In this document: positions 13,112 to 15,416 of the stretch, one piece after another
How the letters are laid out: each line of letters starts with the position of its first letter
How positions within the stretch are numbered: the stretch's first letter is position 1
Assembly (NCBI GenBank): GCA_035946955.1
Contig: DASYYE010000478.1
Coordinates: 1-15,416, forward strand
Source: DASYYE01 sp035946955
GTDB taxonomy: Bacteria > Actinomycetota > Actinomycetes > Streptosporangiales > Streptosporangiaceae
Direction of reading: 5' to 3'
DNA: 15,416 nucleotides
Notes under the pieces: generated by a model
What the model was told of the DNA's origin: nothing
Database searches by the model: none
The model's input: the letters and a program-made list of their open reading frames with translations, nothing else
Made by a program: the position numbers and the translations under genes

Positions 13112-13684
13112 GTGCTTGAGCAGTCAGGACCGGTCCGCCGTCGGCCGACGGCGGATGAGGTGGCCGCGGCGGCTGGCCGCACCATCCCCGATGTCGCCGG
13201 GCCGGGCCTGCGTGTGCTGTTCAGCGGCATAAACCCCAGCCTGTACTCGGCCGCAACCGGGTACCACTTCGCCCGGCCTGGCAACCGGTTCTGGCCCGCA
13301 CTGCACGCTGCCGGCTTCACGGCGCGGCTACTGCGTCCAGACGAGCAGGCTGAGCTGATCAGTGTCGGCCTAGGCATCACTAACGTGGTGGGGCGTGCCA
13401 CCGCGCGGGCCGACGAGCTCACCGCCGACGAGTTGGTGGTCGGCGGGCGTCTGCTCGCAGCGAAGGTGTGCCAGCTGAGACCACGGTGGCTCGCGGTGCT
13501 GGGCGTGACCGCCTATCGGAGCGCTTTCAGCCAGCCGCGCGCACAGGTCGGGCCACAGCCAGAGAGTCTGAACGGGACGCGCCTTTGGGTGCTGCCCAAT
13601 CCCAGCGGCCTGAACGCGTACTGGAGCCCTGCGGCGCTGGCCGCCGAATTCAGCCGCCTGCGAGCCGCGGCCACAGCCCGATAG
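13112..13684 (+). CDS. mug: Mismatch-specific uracil/thymine DNA glycosylase (Mug family)
   Basis: A DNA repair enzyme of the uracil-DNA glycosylase superfamily (family 2) that removes uracil, or thymine and ethenocytosine, from mispairs with G. It has 190 aa. VLFSGINPSLYSA (about 35-47) contains the GINP active-site motif with Asn41, followed by GYHFARPGNRFWPALH. The second motif NPSGLNAYW (163-171) carries the helix-breaking/DNA-intercalating loop. Both are arranged as in E. coli Mug, with a slightly longer N-terminus. The start is a GTG at 13112 with GGGGAGG 8 nt upstream. The frame is intact and alone on its strand here; the next gene starts more than 200 bp downstream. No regulatory site can be assigned with confidence. 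Confidence 0.93.
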   Translation: MLEQSGPVRRRPTADEVAAAAGRTIPDVAGPGLRVLFSGINPSLYSAATGYHFARPGNRFWPALHAAGFTARLLRPDEQAELISVGLGITNVVGRATARADELTADELVVGGRLLAAKVCQLRPRWLAVLGVTAYRSAFSQPRAQVGPQPESLNGTRLWVLPNPSGLNAYWSPAALAAEFSRLRAAATAR

Positions 13685-13896
13685 TCGGAGGGTCCACACC
13701 CGGCAGGCTGCCCCACCGTTCGAAGAGTCAACCAGGCCTCACAGTCGGGGCACTCGGCGAGCGTAACTCTGGTATCACCGGCCTTTCATGACGCCGACGG
13801 CCAGGTCACGGTGACTGCCCCTGGTACGTGGACCTGCCGCTGCGTCAGTCTGTGCAGCCCGCTGCTGGACCAACCTGGTTGCTAGCCGGCCACAGC

Positions 13897-15416
13897 ATGG
13901 AGACCACAGGCGGGAACCAGTTGATCGGCCGTAGTGCCGAGTGGCCCGTTCTGTTGGACGTGCTGACCCGGGTGAGCGGTGGCGCTGGCACAGTGGTGTG
14001 GCTGGAGGGGGAGCCGGGTATCGGCAAGTCCACGCTGGTCGACGCACTGGTCGAGGAGGCGGTGGCTCGGCGGGTGACGGTATTGCGGGGCGCGGGTGAC
14101 GAGGCGGTCCAGCCGTTCCCGCTACACCTGGTGATGGAGTGTGTGGGTGCGTCAGCAGGGTCGCCGGATCCGGTCCGGGCGGAAATCGCGGAAGTGATCC
14201 ATGACGGTGCTGGCACCGGCGTGCTCGATCCCGTGCTGGCGGCCTCCGAGCGGATCCTCGAGCTAGTGGACCGGCTCTGCGCAGACGGCCCTTTATTGCT
14301 AGTCGCGGAGGACTTGCACTGGGCGGACGCGGCCAGTCTGGCAGTGTTGGAACGCATGGGCCGTGCTGTCGGCCAGGTGCCGCTGCTGCTGCTCGGGACG
14401 TCGCGACCGGTGACCCGCCGACCGGAGGTGGCCGGCTGCGCGACGTCGTCGCCGAGCGGGCCGGTGTCCTGCTGCCGCTGACGCCATTGGACGATGCGGG
14501 TGTCGCGGAGCTGGCGGGGCGTTTGCTGGCCGCGCGGCCGGACCCGAATGTGGCTGGTGAGCTGGCCCGGTGCGGCGGGAATCCGCTGTTCTTGCGTGAG
14601 TTTCTGGCGGACCTGGTACGTGAAGGCCACGTGGACACGGTCGACGGCACCGCCCGGCTGCGCTCTGGTGGGAACCGGCTGCCGCTGACTCTGACTGCGA
14701 CAATCCGACGCAGGCTGAGCCAGTTGTATCCACGCACGCGTGAGGTGCTGCGGATGGCGGCATTGTTGGGCAACGAATTCGACGTGTATGAACTGGCGCT
14801 GGTCATCCGCCGGGCGGCGGATACTCTGGTGACACCGCTGGAGCAGGCGGTCACCGAGGGGGTCCTCACCGAGTCCGGCGACAGGCTGGCCTTCCGGCAC
14901 GCGCTGATTCGCCAGGTACTTGACGAGGAACTGTCTGTGTCGATGCGCCGGGCGCTGCATGCACAGTTCGCCCGTGCCCTGGCGGACGCGGACGCGCCGG
15001 TGAACTCCGTGGTGCGGCACTTGCTGGCCGTATCCGGTCCGTTGGAGTCCTGGGTGGCGCGGTGGCTGTCTGGACTGCCGGAGCGGACGCTGTTCGCCGA
15101 GCCGGAAGTCGCCGCGCAGCTCCTCCGCCGGGTACTGGACCCCCCGGTATCTGGTGGCGGGCAGCGGGAGGTGCTACTGGCCCGGCTGGTGGCCATGCTC
15201 TTCTGGCTTGGCGACACCGAGCAGGCCTGCGGGCTGGCCGCTGAGGCTGCACGCACAGACAGTGACCCCGAACGCAACGCGCGGATGCGGATGTACCAGG
15301 TACGCATCGCGAGCCGGATGTCCGAATACGGGACTGCACTGGCGGTGGCCGCCGCGGCCGCCGCTGATGAGCGGGTGCCCGAGCTGTGGCGCGCCAGGAT
15401 CCGCGCATGGGCGAGT
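13897..15416 (+). pseudogene. LAL-type (large ATP-binding LuxR-like) regulator/AAA ATPase, frameshifted and partial
   Basis: The N-terminal part of a STAND-type ATPase that in actinobacteria usually ends in a LuxR helix-turn-helix; that end lies outside the window. Translation is taken from the ATG at 13897 (METTGGNQLIGRSAEW) because family members begin just before the IGR motif; a GTG at 13828 is also in frame. Walker A is GEPGIGKST (residues 38-46) and Walker B about 132-142 (LLLVAEDLHWAD). After GTSRPVTRRPEVA the frame runs into a TGA at 14479-14481. The frame -1 from about 14434 continues naturally as RLRDVVAERAGVLLPLTPLD, then CGGNPLFLREFL and FRHALIRQVLDEE, and stays open to the window end. 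Adding one C at 14431-14434 (GCCGG to GCCCGG) rejoins them. Either a recent one-base deletion or an assembly error; as read, the first product is only about 195 aa. Confidence 0.8.

Noticed and set aside
13805..13815. GTCACGGTGAC palindrome upstream of the LAL gene
   Set aside because: Only 5-bp arms, common by chance in such DNA, with no second copy or promoter context.
13775..15307. 510-aa minus-strand open frame opposite the LAL regulator
   Set aside because: Ser/Arg/Pro-rich translation without motifs, antisense to Walker A/B and LAL motifs; a shadow.

Overview
The window looks like the chromosome of a high-GC actinobacterium. It is GC-rich throughout, it uses GTG starts, and it carries actinobacterial types of gene: a LAL-type ATPase regulator, S53 peptidases, DUF2637 remnants and an ISKra4-type transposase remnant. 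The genus cannot be fixed from sequence alone. The region is mixed: several intact genes sit among decayed or frameshifted ones, as expected for an accessory region or old integration site.

Left part (1-2210). On the minus strand a TetR-type regulator overlaps, by ATGA, a ferric-reductase-like membrane flavoprotein. The reductase runs off the window edge and is broken by a one-base frameshift. Two near-identical palindromes, 42 bp centre to centre, lie just upstream of the regulator and are probably its operators. Beside them is a fragment of an ISKra4-type transposase fused to the 3' end of a PaaI-type thioesterase gene.

Middle-left (2210-5380). A plus-strand pair encodes a 428-aa protein with 26 in-register Gln-Leu-x-x tetrapeptides (C-terminal half DUF6745-like) and a 137-aa partner that needs a one-base correction. 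After these come a 21-bp perfect inverted repeat, a multiply frameshifted DUF2637 pseudogene and an orphan membrane-segment tail.

Centre (5438-12117), all minus strand. Reading in the direction of transcription there are two secreted S53 (sedolisin/kumamolisin) proteins 44 bp apart, a strong hairpin terminator, then an OmpR-type response regulator overlapping a BaeS-like sensor kinase. The downstream S53 copy has the complete Glu/Asp/Asp/Ser set. The upstream copy has Gln in place of the catalytic Glu and Glu in place of the nucleophile Ser, so it is predicted to be a pseudoprotease. The proteases and the two-component genes share an upstream 10-mer, which hints at co-regulation. This protease/pseudoprotease/two-component cluster is the most interesting part of the window.

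Right part (12118-15416). About 730 bp without a confident gene leads to a second DUF2637 5' remnant, then an intact Mug-type mismatch DNA glycosylase, then a LAL-type ATPase regulator that is frameshifted once and runs off the right edge.

Single-base frameshifts occur in or beside short G or C runs in three otherwise well-conserved genes (about 524-531, 4298-4301 and 14431-14434). Either the assembly has indel errors or these genes are recently dead; only reads can tell.
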